DNA of 64,000 bases from Sipunculus nudus (Eukaryota > Annelida > Sipuncula > Golfingiida > Sipunculidae). Below the pieces are notes generated by a model. That model did not search any database. It was not told the origin of the DNA and saw nothing but the letters and a program-made list of their open reading frames with translations. The stretch spans positions 92,960,723 to 93,024,722 of the forward strand of contig CM049309.1 of the NCBI GenBank assembly GCA_026874595.1, read 5' to 3'. A program made the position numbers and the translations under genes. This document shows, in pieces, positions 29,101 to 44,100 of this stretch. Positions within the stretch are counted from its first letter, which is position 1. Every line of letters starts with the position of its first letter.

Positions 29101-32100
29101 TTAACTTAGTGGCACTAGCATTCACCAGCAGGTTAGGTTTGTTCACAATCAAGATTTAACTTAGTGGCACTAGCATTCACCAGCAGGTGAGGTTTGTTCA
29201 CAATCAAGATTTAACTTAGTGGCACTAGCATTCACCAGCAGGTGAGGTTTGTTCACAATCAAGGTTTAACTTAGTGGCACTAGCATTCACCAGCAGGTGA
29301 GGTTTGTTTACAATCAAAATTCAGCTTAGTGGCACTAGCATTCACCAGCAGGTTAGGTTTGTTCACAATCAAGATTTAGCTAAGTGGCACTAGCATTCAC
29401 CAGCAGGTGAGGTTTGTTCACAATCAAGATTTAACTTAGTGGCACTAGCATTCACCAGCAGGTGAGGTTTGTTCACAATCAAGAATTAACTTAGTGGCAC
29501 TAGCATTCACCAGCAGGTGAGGTTTGTTCACAATCAAGATTTAACTTAGTGGCACTAGCATTCACCAGCAGGTGAGGTTTGTTCACAATCAAGATTTAAC
29601 TTAGTGGCACTAGCATTCACCAGCAGGTGAGGTTTGTTCACAATCAAGATTTAGCTAAGTGGCACTAGCATTCACCAGCAGGTGAGGTTTGTTCACAATC
29701 AAGATTTAACTTAGTGACACTAGCATTCACCAGCAGGTGAGGTTTGTTCACAATCAAGAATTAACTTAGTGGCACTAGCATTCACCAGCAGGTGAGGTTT
29801 GTTCACAATCAAGATTTAACTTAGTGGCACTAGCATTCACCAGCAGGTGAGGTTTGTTCACAATCAAGATTTAACTTAGTGGCACTAGCATTCACCAGCA
29901 GGTTAGGTTTGTTCACAATCAAGATTTAACTTAGTGGCACTAGCATTCACCAGCAGGTGAGGTTTGTTTACAATCAAAATTCAGCTTAGTGGCACTAGCA
30001 TTCACCAGCAGGTTAGGTTTGTTCACAATCAAGATTTAGCTAAGTGGCACTAGCATTCACCAGCAGGTGAGGTTTGTTCACAATCAAGATTTAACTTAGT
30101 GGCACTAGCATTCACCAGCAGGTGAGGTTTGTTCACAATCAAGATTTAACTTAGTGGCACTAGCATTCACCAGCAGGTGAGGTTTGTTCACAATCAAGAT
30201 TTAACTTAGTGGCACAAGCATTCACCAGCAGGTGAGGTTTGTTCACAATCAAGATTTAGCTTAGTGGCACTAGCATTCACCAGCAGGTGAGGTTTGTTCA
30301 CAATCAAGATTTAGCTTAGTGGCACTAGCATTCACCAGCAGGTGAGGTTTGTTCACAATCAAGATTTAACTTAGTGGCACTAGCATTCACCAGCAGGTGA
30401 GGTTTGTTCACAATCAAGATTTAACTTAGTGGCACTAGCATTCACCAGCAGGTGAGGTTTGTTCACAATCAAGATTTAACTTAGTGGCACTAGCATTCAC
30501 CAGCAGGTGAGGTTTGTTCACAATCAAGATTTAACTTAGTGGCACTAGCATTCACCAGCAGGTGAGGTTTGTTTACAATCAAAATTCAGCTTAGTGGCAC
30601 TAGCATTCACCAGCAGGTGAGGTTTGTTCACAATCAAGATTTAGCTAAGTGGCACTAGCATTCACCAGCAGGTGAGGTTTGTTCACAATCAAGAATTAAC
30701 TTAGTGGCACTAGCATTCACCAGCAGGTGAGGTTTGTTCACAATCAAGATTTAACTTAGTGGCACTAGCATTCACCAGCAGGTGAGGTTTGTTCACAATC
30801 AAGATTTAACTTAGTGGCACTAGCATTCACCAGCAGGTGAGGTTTGTTCACAATCAAGATTTAACTTAGTGGCACTAGCATTCACCAGCAGGTGAGGTTT
30901 GTTCACAGTCAAGATTTAACTTAGTGGCACTAGCATTCACCAGCAGGTGAGGTTTGTTCACAGTCAAGATTTAACTTAGTGGCACTAGCATTCACCAGCA
31001 GGTTAGGTTTGTTCACAATCAAGATTTAACTTAGTGGCACTAGCATTCACCAGCAGGTTAGGTTTGTTCACAATCAAGATTTAACTTAGTGGCACTAGCA
31101 TTCACCAGCAGGTGAGGTTTGTTCACAATCAAGATTTAACTTAGTGGCACTAGCATTCACCAGCAGGTGAGGTTTGTTCACAATCAAGATTTAACTTAGT
31201 GGCACTAGCATTCACCAGCAGGTGAGGTTTGTTCACAATCAAGATTTAACTTAGTGGCACTAGCATTCACCAGCAGGTGAGGTTTGTTCACAATCAAGAT
31301 TTAGCTTAGTGGCACTAGCATTCACCAGCAGGTGAGGTTTGTTCACAATCAAGATTTAACTTAGTGGCACTAGCATTCACCAGCAGGTGAGGTTTGTTCA
31401 CAATCAAGATTTAACTTAGTGGCACTAGCATTCACCAGCAGGTGAGGTTTGTTTACAATCAAAATTCAGCTTAGTGGCACTAGCATTCACCAGCAGGTTA
31501 GGTTTGTTCACAATCAAGATTTAACTTAGTGGCACTAGCATTCACCAGCAGGTGAGGTTTGTTCACAATCAAGATTTAACTTAGTGGCACTAGCATTCAC
31601 CAGCAGGTTAGGTTTGTTCACAATCAAGATTTAACTTAGTGGCACTAGCATTCACCAGCAGGTGAGGTTTGTTCACAATCAAGATTTAACTTAGTGGCAC
31701 TAGCATTCACCAGCAGGTGAGGTTTGTTCACAATCAAGGTTTAACTTAGTGGCACTAGCATTCACCAGCAGGTGAGGTTTGTTTACAATCAAAATTCAGC
31801 TTAGTGGCACTAGCATTCACCAGCAGGTTAGGTTTGTTCACAATCAAGATTTAGCTAAGTGGCACTAGCATTCACCAGCAGGTGAGGTTTGTTCACAATC
31901 AAGATTTAACTTAGTGGCACTAGCATTCACCAGCAGGTGAGGTTTGTTCACAATCAAGAATTAACTTAGTGGCACTAGCATTCACCAGCAGGTGAGGTTT
32001 GTTCACAATCAAGATTTAACTTAGTGGCACTAGCATTCACCAGCAGGTGAGGTTTGTTCACAATCAAGATTTAACTTAGTGGCACTAGCATTCACCAGCA

Positions 32101-35100
32101 GGTGAGGTTTGTTCACAATCAAGATTTAGCTAAGTGGCACTAGCATTCACCAGCAGGTGAGGTTTGTTCACAATCAAGATTTAACTTAGTGACACTAGCA
32201 TTCACCAGCAGGTGAGGTTTGTTCACAATCAAGAATTAACTTAGTGGCACTAGCATTCACCAGCAGGTGAGGTTTGTTCACAATCAAGATTTAACTTAGT
32301 GGCACTAGCATTCACCAGCAGGTGAGGTTTGTTCACAATCAAGATTTAACTTAGTGGCACTAGCATTCACCAGCAGGTTAGGTTTGTTCACAATCAAGAT
32401 TTAACTTAGTGGCACTAGCATTCACCAGCAGGTGAGGTTTGTTTACAATCAAAATTCAGCTTAGTGGCACTAGCATTCACCAGCAGGTTAGGTTTGTTCA
32501 CAATCAAGATTTAGCTAAGTGGCACTAGCATTCACCAGCAGGTGAGGTTTGTTCACAATCAAGATTTAACTTAGTGGCACTAGCATTCACCAGCAGGTGA
32601 GGTTTGTTCACAATCAAGATTTAACTTAGTGGCACTAGCATTCACCAGCAGGTGAGGTTTGTTCACAATCAAGATTTAACTTAGTGGCACAAGCATTCAC
32701 CAGCAGGTGAGGTTTGTTCACAATCAAGATTTAGCTTAGTGGCACTAGCATTCACCAGCAGGTGAGGTTTGTTCACAATCAAGATTTAGCTTAGTGGCAC
32801 TAGCATTCACCAGCAGGTGAGGTTTGTTCACAATCAAGATTTAACTTAGTGGCACTAGCATTCACCAGCAGGTGAGGTTTGTTCACAATCAAGATTTAAC
32901 TTAGTGGCACTAGCATTCACCAGCAGGTGAGGTTTGTTCACAATCAAGATTTAACTTAGTGGCACTAGCATTCACCAGCAGGTGAGGTTTGTTCACAATC
33001 AAGATTTAACTTAGTGGCACTAGCATTCACCAGCAGGTGAGGTTTGTTTACAATCAAAATTCAGCTTAGTGGCACTAGCATTCACCAGCAGGTTAGGTTT
33101 GTTCACAATCAAGATTTAGCTAAGTGGCACTAGCATTCACCAGCAGGTGAGGTTTGTTCACAATCAAGAATTAACTTAGTGGCACTAGCATTCACCAGCA
33201 GGTGAGGTTTGTTCACAATCAAGATTTAACTTAGTGGCACTAGCATTCACCAGCAGGTGAGGTTTGTTCACAATCAAGATTTAACTTAGTGGCACTAGCA
33301 TTCACCAGCAGGTGAGGTTTGTTCACAATCAAGATTTAGCTAAGTGGCACTAGCATTCACCAGCAGGTGAGGTTTGTTCACAATCAAGATTTAACTTAGT
33401 GACACTAGCATTCACCAGCAGGTGAGGTTTGTTCACAATCAAGAATTAACTTAGTGGCACTAGCATTCACCAGCAGGTGAGGTTTGTTCACAATCAAGAT
33501 TTAACTTAGTGGCACTAGCATTCACCAGCAGGTGAGGTTTGTTCACAATCAAGATTTAACTTAGTGGCACTAGCATTCACCAGCAGGTTAGGTTTGTTCA
33601 CAATCAAGATTTAACTTAGTGGCACTAGCATTCACCAGCAGGTGAGGTTTGTTTACAATCAAAATTCAGCTTAGTGGCACTAGCATTCACCAGCAGGTTA
33701 GGTTTGTTCACAATCAAGATTTAGCTAAGTGGCACTAGCATTCACCAGCAGGTGAGGTTTGTTCACAATCAAGATTTAACTTAGTGGCACTAGCATTCAC
33801 CAGCAGGTGAGGTTTGTTCACAATCAAGATTTAACTTAGTGGCACTAGCATTCACCAGCAGGTGAGGTTTGTTCACAATCAAGATTTAACTTAGTGGCAC
33901 AAGCATTCACCAGCAGGTGAGGTTTGTTCACAATCAAGATTTAGCTTAGTGGCACTAGCATTCACCAGCAGGTGAGGTTTGTTCACAATCAAGATTTAGC
34001 TTAGTGGCACTAGCATTCACCAGCAGGTGAGGTTTGTTCACAATCAAGATTTAACTTAGTGGCACTAGCATTCACCAGCAGGTGAGGTTTGTTCACAATC
34101 AAGATTTAACTTAGTGGCACTAGCATTCACCAGCAGGTGAGGTTTGTTCACAATCAAGATTTAACTTAGTGGCACTAGCATTCACCAGCAGGTGAGGTTT
34201 GTTCACAATCAAGATTTAACTTAGTGGCACTAGCATTCACCAGCAGGTGAGGTTTGTTTACAATCAAAATTCAGCTTAGTGGCACTAGCATTCACCAGCA
34301 GGTTAGGTTTGTTCACAATCAAGATTTAGCTAAGTGGCACTAGCATTCACCAGCAGGTGAGGTTTGTTCACAATCAAGAATTAACTTAGTGGCACTAGCA
34401 TTCACCAGCAGGTGAGGTTTGTTCACAATCAAGATTTAACTTAGTGGCACTAGCATTCACCAGCAGGTTAGGTTTGTTCACAATCAAGATTTAACTTAGT
34501 GGCACTAGCATTCACCAGCAGGTGAGGTTTGTTCACAATCAAGATTTAGCTAAGTGGCACTAGCATTCACCAGCAGGTGAGGTTTGTTCACAATCAAGAT
34601 TTAACTTAGTGACACTAGCATTCACCAGCAGGTGAGGTTTGTTCACAATCAAGAATTAACTTAGTGGCACTAGCATTCACCAGCAGGTGAGGTTTGTTCA
34701 CAATCAAGATTTAACTTAGTGGCACTAGCATTCACCAGCAGGTGAGGTTTGTTCACAATCAAGATTTAACTTAGTGGCACTAGCATTCACCAGCAGGTGA
34801 GGTTTGTTTACAATCAAAATTCAGCTTAGTGGCACTAGCATTCACCAGCAGGTTAGGTTTGTTCACAATCAAGATTTAACTTAGTGGCACTAGCATTCAC
34901 CAGCAGGTGAGGTTTGTTCACAATCAAGATTTAACTTAGTGGCACTAGCGTTCACCAGCAGGTTAGGTTTGTTCACAATCAAGATTTAACTTAGTGGCAC
35001 TAGCATTCACCAGCAGGTGAGGTTTGTTCACAATCAAGATTTAACTTAGTGGCACTAGCATTCACCAGCAGGTGAGGTTTGTTCACAATCAAGATTTAAC

Positions 35101-38100
35101 TTAGTGGCACTAGCATTCACCAGCAGGTGAGGTTTGTTCACAATCAAGATTTAGCTTAGTGGCACTAGCATTCACCAGCAGGTGAGGTTTGTTCACAATC
35201 AAGATTTAACTTAGTGGCACTAGCATTCACCAGCAGGTGAGGTTTGTTCACAATCAAGATTTAACTTAGTGGCACTAGCATTCACCAGCAGGTGAGGTTT
35301 GTTTACAATCAAAATTCAGCTTAGTGGCACTAGCATTCACCAGCAGGTGAGGTTTGTTCACAATCAAGATTTAACTTAGTGGCACTAGCATTCACCAGCA
35401 GGTGAGGTTTGTTCACAATCAAGATTTAACTTAGTGGCACTAGCATTCACCAGCAGGTGAGGTTTGTTCACAATCAAGATTTAACTTAGTGGCACTAGCA
35501 TTCACCAGCAGGTGAGGTTTGTTCACAATCAAGATTTAACTTAGTGGCACTAGCATTCACCAGCAGGTGAGGTTTGTTCACAATCAAGATTTAACTTAGT
35601 GGCACTAGCATTCACCAGCAGGTGAGGTTTGTTTACAATCAAAATTCAGCTTAGTGGCACTAGCATTCACCAGCAGGTTAGGTTTGTTCACAATCAAGAT
35701 TTAGCTAAGTGGCACTAGCATTCACCAGCAGGTGAGGTTTGTTCACAATCAAGATTTAACTTAGTGGCACTAGCATTCACCAGCAGGTGAGGTTTGTTCA
35801 CAATCAAGAATTAACTTAGTGGCACTAGCATTCACCAGCAGGTGAGGTTTGTTCACAATCAAGATTTAACTTAGTGGCACTAGCATTCACCAGCAGGTGA
35901 GGTTTGTTCACAATCAAGATTTAGCTAAGTGGCACTAGCATTCACCAGCAGGTGAGGTTTGTTCACAATCAAGATTTAACTTAGTGACACTAGCATTCAC
36001 CAGCAGGTGAGGTTTGTTCACAATCAAGAATTAACTTAGTGGCACTAGCATTCACCAGCAGGTGAGGTTTGTTCACAATCAAGATTTAACTTAGTGGCAC
36101 TAGCATTCACCAGCAGGTGAGGTTTGTTCACAATCAAGATTTAACTTAGTGGCACTAGCATTCACCAGCAGGTTAGGTTTGTTCACAATCAAGATTTAAC
36201 TTAGTGGCACTAGCATTCACCAGCAGGTGAGGTTTGTTTACAATCAAAATTCAGCTTAGTGGCACTAGCATTCACCAGCAGGTTAGGTTTGTTCACAATC
36301 AAGATTTAGCTAAGTGGCACTAGCATTCACCAGCAGGTGAGGTTTGTTCACAATCAAGATTTAACTTAGTGGCACTAGCATTCACCAGCAGGTGAGGTTT
36401 GTTCACAATCAAGATTTAACTTAGTGGCACTAGCATTCACCAGCAGGTGAGGTTTGTTCACAATCAAGATTTAACTTAGTGGCACAAGCATTCACCAGCA
36501 GGTGAGGTTTGTTCACAATCAAGATTTAGCTTAGTGGCACTAGCATTCACCAGCAGGTGAGGTTTGTTCACAATCAAGATTTAGCTTAGTGGCACTAGCA
36601 TTCACCAGCAGGTGAGGTTTGTTCACAATCAAGATTTAACTTAGTGGCACTAGCATTCACCAGCAGGTGAGGTTTGTTCACAATCAAGATTTAACTTAGT
36701 GGCACTAGCATTCACCAGCAGGTGAGGTTTGTTCACAATCAAGATTTAACTTAGTGGCACTAGCATTCACCAGCAGGTGAGGTTTGTTCACAATCAAGAT
36801 TTAACTTAGTGGCACTAGCATTCACCAGCAGGTGAGGTTTGTTTACAATCAAAATTCAGCTTAGTGGCACTAGCATTCACCAGCAGGTTAGGTTTGTTCA
36901 CAATCAAGATTTAGCTAAGTGGCACTAGCATTCACCAGCAGGTGAGGTTTGTTCACAATCAGGATTTAACTTAGTGGCACTAGCATTCACCAGCAGGTGA
37001 GGTTTGTTCACAATCAAGAATTAACTTAGTGGCACTAGCATTCACCAGCAGGTGAGGTTTGTTCACAATCAAGATTTAACTTAGTGGCACTAGCATTCAC
37101 CAGCAGGTGAGGTTTGTTCACAATCAAGATTTAACTTAGTGGCACTAGCATTCACCAGCAGGTGAGGTTTGTTCACAATCAAGATTTAGCTAAGTGGCAC
37201 TAGCATTCACCAGCAGGTGAGGTTTGTTCACAATCAAGATTTAACTTAGTGGCACTAGCATTCACCAGCAGGTGAGGTTTGTTCACAATCAAGATTTAAC
37301 TTAGTGGCACTAGCATTCACCAGCAGGTTAGGTTTGTTCACAATCAAGATTTAACTTAGTGGCACTAGCATTCACCAGCAGGTGAGGTTTGTTTACAATC
37401 AAAATTCAGCTTAGTGGCACTAGCATTCACCAGCAGGTTAGGTTTGTTCACAATCAAGATTTAGCTAAGTGGCACTAGCATTCACCAGCAGGTGAGGTTT
37501 GTTCACAATCAAGATTTAACTTAGTGGCACTAGCATTCACCAGCAGGTGAGGTTTGTTCACAATCAAGATTTAACTTAGTGGCACTAGCATTCACCAGCA
37601 GGTGAGGTTTGTTCACAATCAAGATTTAACTTAGTGGCACAAGCATTCACCAGCAGGTGAGGTTTGTTCACAATCAAGATTTAGCTTAGTGGCACTAGCA
37701 TTCACCAGCAGGTGAGGTTTGTTCACAATCAAGATTTAGCTTAGTGGCACTAGCATTCACCAGCAGGTGAGGTTTGTTCACAATCAAGATTTAACTTAGT
37801 GGCACTAGCATTCACCAGCAGGTGAGGTTTGTTCACAATCAAGATTTAACTTAGTGGCACTAGCATTCACCAGCAGGTGAGGTTTGTTCACAGTCAAGAT
37901 TTAACTTAGTGGCACTAGCATTCACCAGCAGGTGAGGTTTGTTCACAGTCAAGATTTAACTTAGTGGCACTAGCATTCACCAGCAGGTTAGGTTTGTTCA
38001 CAATCAAGATTTAACTTAGTGGCACTAGCATTCACCAGCAGGTTAGGTTTGTTCACAATCAAGATTTAACTTAGTGGCACTAGCATTCACCAGCAGGTGA

Positions 38101-41100
38101 GGTTTGTTCACAATCAAGATTTAACTTAGTGGCACTAGCATTCACCAGCAGGTGAGGTTTGTTCACAATCAAGATTTAACTTAGTGGCACTAGCATTCAC
38201 CAGCAGGTGAGGTTTGTTCACAATCAAGATTTAACTTAGTGGCACTAGCATTCACCAGCAGGTGAGGTTTGTTCACAATCAAGATTTAGCTTAGTGGCAC
38301 TAGCATTCACCAGCAGGTGAGGTTTGTTCACAATCAAGATTTAACTTAGTGGCACTAGCATTCACCAGCAGGTGAGGTTTGTTCACAATCAAGATTTAAC
38401 TTAGTGGCACTAGCATTCACCAGCAGGTGAGGTTTGTTTACAATCAAAATTCAGCTTAGTGGCACTAGCATTCACCAGCAGGTTAGGTTTGTTCACAATC
38501 AAGATTTAACTTAGTGGCACTAGCATTCACCAGCAGGTGAGGTTTGTTCACAATCAAGATTTAACTTAGTGGCACTAGCATTCACCAGCAGGTTAGGTTT
38601 GTTCACAATCAAGATTTAACTTAGTGGCACTAGCATTCACCAGCAGGTGAGGTTTGTTCACAATCAAGATTTAACTTAGTGGCACTAGCATTCACCAGCA
38701 GGTGAGGTTTGTTCACAATCAAGGTTTAACTTAGTGGCACTAGCATTCACCAGCAGGTGAGGTTTGTTTACAATCAAAATTCAGCTTAGTGGCACTAGCA
38801 TTCACCAGCAGGTTAGGTTTGTTCACAATCAAGATTTAGCTAAGTGGCACTAGCATTCACCAGCAGGTGAGGTTTGTTCACAATCAAGATTTAACTTAGT
38901 GGCACTAGCATTCACCAGCAGGTGAGGTTTGTTCACAATCAAGAATTAACTTAGTGGCACTAGCATTCACCAGCAGGTGAGGTTTGTTCACAATCAAGAT
39001 TTAACTTAGTGGCACTAGCATTCACCAGCAGGTGAGGTTTGTTCACAATCAAGATTTAACTTAGTGGCACTAGCATTCACCAGCAGGTGAGGTTTGTTCA
39101 CAATCAAGATTTAGCTAAGTGGCACTAGCATTCACCAGCAGGTGAGGTTTGTTCACAATCAAGATTTAACTTAGTGACACTAGCATTCACCAGCAGGTGA
39201 GGTTTGTTCACAATCAAGAATTAACTTAGTGGCACTAGCATTCACCAGCAGGTGAGGTTTGTTCACAATCAAGATTTAACTTAGTGGCACTAGCATTCAC
39301 CAGCAGGTGAGGTTTGTTCACAATCAAGATTTAACTTAGTGGCACTAGCATTCACCAGCAGGTTAGGTTTGTTCACAATCAAGATTTAACTTAGTGGCAC
39401 TAGCATTCACCAGCAGGTGAGGTTTGTTTACAATCAAAATTCAGCTTAGTGGCACTAGCATTCACCAGCAGGTTAGGTTTGTTCACAATCAAGATTTAGC
39501 TAAGTGGCACTAGCATTCACCAGCAGGTGAGGTTTGTTCACAATCAAGATTTAACTTAGTGGCACTAGCATTCACCAGCAGGTGAGGTTTGTTCACAATC
39601 AAGATTTAACTTAGTGGCACTAGCATTCACCAGCAGGTGAGGTTTGTTCACAATCAAGATTTAACTTAGTGGCACAAGCATTCACCAGCAGGTGAGGTTT
39701 GTTCACAATCAAGATTTAGCTTAGTGGCACTAGCATTCACCAGCAGGTGAGGTTTGTTCACAATCAAGATTTAGCTTAGTGGCACTAGCATTCACCAGCA
39801 GGTGAGGTTTGTTCACAATCAAGATTTAACTTAGTGGCACTAGCATTCACCAGCAGGTGAGGTTTGTTCACAATCAAGATTTAACTTAGTGGCACTAGCA
39901 TTCACCAGCAGGTGAGGTTTGTTCACAATCAAGATTTAACTTAGTGGCACTAGCATTCACCAGCAGGTGAGGTTTGTTCACAATCAAGATTTAACTTAGT
40001 GGCACTAGCATTCACCAGCAGGTGAGGTTTGTTTACAATCAAAATTCAGCTTAGTGGCACTAGCATTCACCAGCAGGTTAGGTTTGTTCACAATCAAGAT
40101 TTAGCTAAGTGGCACTAGCATTCACCAGCAGGTGAGGTTTGTTCACAATCAAGAATTAACTTAGTGGCACTAGCATTCACCAGCAGGTGAGGTTTGTTCA
40201 CAATCAAGATTTAACTTAGTGGCACTAGCATTCACCAGCAGGTGAGGTTTGTTCACAATCAAGATTTAACTTAGTGGCACTAGCATTCACCAGCAGGTGA
40301 GGTTTGTTCACAATCAAGATTTAACTTAGTGGCACTAGCATTCACCAGCAGGTGAGGTTTGTTCACAATCAAGATTTAACTTAGTGGCACTAGCATTCAC
40401 CAGCAGGTGAGGTTTGTTCACAATCAAGATTTAACTTAGTGGCACTAGCATTCACCAGCAGGTGAGGTTTGTTCACAATCAAGATTTAGCTAAGTGGCAC
40501 TAGCATTCACCAGCAGGTGAGGTTTGTTCACAATCAAGATTTAACTTAGTGACACTAGCATTCACCAGCAGGTGAGGTTTGTTCACAATCAAGAATTAAC
40601 TTAGTGGCACTAGCATTCACCAGCAGGTGAGGTTTGTTCACAATCAAGATTTAACTTAGTGGCACTAGCATTCACCAGCAGGTGAGGTTTGTTCACAATC
40701 AAGATTTAACTTAGTGGCACTAGCATTCACCAGCAGGTTAGGTTTGTTCACAATCAAGATTTAACTTAGTGGCACTAGCATTCACCAGCAGGTGAGGTTT
40801 GTTTACAATCAAAATTCAGCTTAGTGGCACTAGCATTCACCAGCAGGTTAGGTTTGTTCACAATCAAGATTTAGCTAAGTGGCACTAGCATTCACCAGCA
40901 GGTGAGGTTTGTTCACAATCAAGATTTAACTTAGTGGCACTAGCATTCACCAGCAGGTGAGGTTTGTTCACAATCAAGATTTAACTTAGTGGCACTAGCA
41001 TTCACCAGCAGGTGAGGTTTGTTCACAATCAAGATTTAACTTAGTGGCACAAGCATTCACCAGCAGGTGAGGTTTGTTCACAATCAAGATTTAGCTTAGT

Positions 41101-44100
41101 GGCACTAGCATTCACCAGCAGGTGAGGTTTGTTCACAATCAAGATTTAGCTTAGTGGCACTAGCATTCACCAGCAGGTGAGGTTTGTTCACAATCAAGAT
41201 TTAACTTAGTGGCACTAGCATTCACCAGCAGGTGAGGTTTGTTCACAATCAAGATTTAACTTAGTGGCACTAGCATTCACCAGCAGGTGAGGTTTGTTCA
41301 CAATCAAGATTTAACTTAGTGGCACTAGCATTCACCAGCAGGTGAGGTTTGTTCACAATCAAGATTTAACTTAGTGGCACTAGCATTCACCAGCAGGTGA
41401 GGTTTGTTTACAATCAAAATTCAGCTTAGTGGCACTAGCATTCACCAGCAGGTTAGGTTTGTTCACAATCAAGATTTAGCTAAGTGGCACTAGCATTCAC
41501 CAGCAGGTGAGGTTTGTTCACAATCAAGAATTAACTTAGTGGCACTAGCATTCACCAGCAGGTGAGGTTTGTTCACAATCAAGATTTAACTTAGTGGCAC
41601 TAGCATTCACCAGCAGGTGAGGTTTGTTCACAATCAAGATTTAACTTAGTGGCACTAGCATTCACCAGCAGGTGAGGTTTGTTCACAATCAAGATTTAGC
41701 TAAGTGGCACTAGCATTCACCAGCAGGTGAGGTTTGTTCACAATCAAGATTTAACTTAGTGACACTAGCATTCACCAGCAGGTGAGGTTTGTTCACAATC
41801 AAGAATTAACTTAGTGGCACTAGCATTCACCAGCAGGTGAGGTTTGTTCACAATCAAGATTTAACTTAGTGGCACTAGCATTCACCAGCAGGTGAGGTTT
41901 GTTCACAATCAAGATTTAACTTAGTGGCACTAGCATTCACCAGCAGGTGAGGTTTGTTTACAATCAAAATTCAGCTTAGTGGCACTAGCATTCACCAGCA
42001 GGTTAGGTTTGTTCACAATCAAGATTTAGCTAAGTGGCACTAGCATTCACCAGCAGGTGAGGTTTGTTCACAATCAAGATTTAACTTAGTGGCACTAGCA
42101 TTCACCAGCAGGTGAGGTTTGTTCACAATCAAGAATTAACTTAGTGGCACTAGCATTCACCAGCAGGTGAGGTTTGTTCACAATCAAGATTTAACTTAGT
42201 GGCACTAGCATTCACCAGCAGGTGAGGTTTGTTCACAATCAAGATTTAACTTAGTGGCACTAGCATTCACCAGCAGGTGAGGTTTGTTCACAATCAAGAT
42301 TTAGCTAAGTGGCACTAGCATTCACCAGCAGGTGAGGTTTGTTCACAATCAAGATTTAACTTAGTGACACTAGCATTCACCAGCAGGTGAGGTTTGTTCA
42401 CAATCAAGAATTAACTTAGTGGCACTAGCATTCACCAGCAGGTGAGGTTTGTTCACAATCAAGATTTAACTTAGTGGCACTAGCATTCACCAGCAGGTGA
42501 GGTTTGTTCACAATCAAGATTTAACTTAGTGGCACTAGCATTCACCAGCAGGTTAGGTTTGTTCACAATCAAGATTTAACTTAGTGGCACTAGCATTCAC
42601 CAGCAGGTGAGGTTTGTTTACAATCAAAATTCAGCTTAGTGGCACTAGCATTCACCAGCAGGTTAGGTTTGTTCACAATCAAGATTTAGCTAAGTGGCAC
42701 TAGCATTCACCAGCAGGTGAGGTTTGTTCACAATCAAGATTTAACTTAGTGGCACTAGCATTCACCAGCAGGTGAGGTTTGTTCACAATCAAGATTTAAC
42801 TTAGTGGCACTAGCATTCACCAGCAGGTGAGGTTTGTTCACAATCAAGATTTAACTTAGTGGCACAAGCATTCACCAGCAGGTGAGGTTTGTTCACAATC
42901 AAGATTTAGCTTAGTGGCACTTGCATTCACCAGCAGGTGAGGTTTGTTCACAATCAAGATTTAGCTTAGTGGCACTAGCATTCACCAGCAGGTGAGGTTT
43001 GTTCACAATCAAGATTTAACTTAGTGGCACTAGCATTCACCAGCAGGTGAGGTTTGTTCACAATCAAGATTTAACTTAGTGGCACTAGCATTCACCAGCA
43101 GGTGAGGTTTGTTCACAATCAAGATTTAACTTAGTGGCACTAGCATTCACCAGCAGGTGAGGTTTGTTCACAATCAAGATTTAACTTAGTGGCACTAGCA
43201 TTCACCAGCAGGTGAGGTTTGTTTACAATCAAAATTCAGCTTAGTGGCACTAGCATTCACCAGCAGGTTAGGTTTGTTCACAATCAAGATTTAGCTAAGT
43301 GGCACTAGCATTCACCAGCAGGTGAGGTTTGTTCACAATCAAGAATTAACTTAGTGGCACTAGCATTCACCAGCAGGTGAGGTTTGTTCACAATCAAGAT
43401 TTAACTTAGTGGCACTAGCATTCACCAGCAGGTGAGGTTTGTTCACAATCAAGATTTAACTTAGTGGCACTAGCATTCACCAGCAGGTGAGGTTTGTTCA
43501 CAATCAAGATTTAGCTAAGTGGCACTAGCATTCACCAGCAGGTGAGGTTTGTTCACAATCAAGATTTAACTTAGTGACACTAGCATTCACCAGCAGGTGA
43601 GGTTTGTTCACAATCAAGAATTAACTTAGTGGCACTAGCATTCACCAGCAGGTGAGGTTTGTTCACAATCAAGATTTAACTTAGTGGCACTAGCATTCAC
43701 CAGCAGGTGAGGTTTGTTCACAATCAAGATTTAACTTAGTGGCACTAGCATTCACCAGCAGGTTAGGTTTGTTCACAATCAAGATTTAACTTAGTGGCAC
43801 TAGCATTCACCAGCAGGTGAGGTTTGTTTACAATCAAAATTCAGCTTAGTGGCACTAGCATTCACCAGCAGGTTAGGTTTGTTCACAATCAAGATTTAGC
43901 TAAGTGGCACTAGCATTCACCAGCAGGTGAGGTTTGTTCACAATCAAGATTTAACTTAGTGGCACTAGCATTCACCAGCAGGTGAGGTTTGTTCACAATC
44001 AAGATTTAACTTAGTGGCACTAGCATTCACCAGCAGGTGAGGTTTGTTCACAATCAAGATTTAACTTAGTGGCACAAGCATTCACCAGCAGGTGAGGTTT

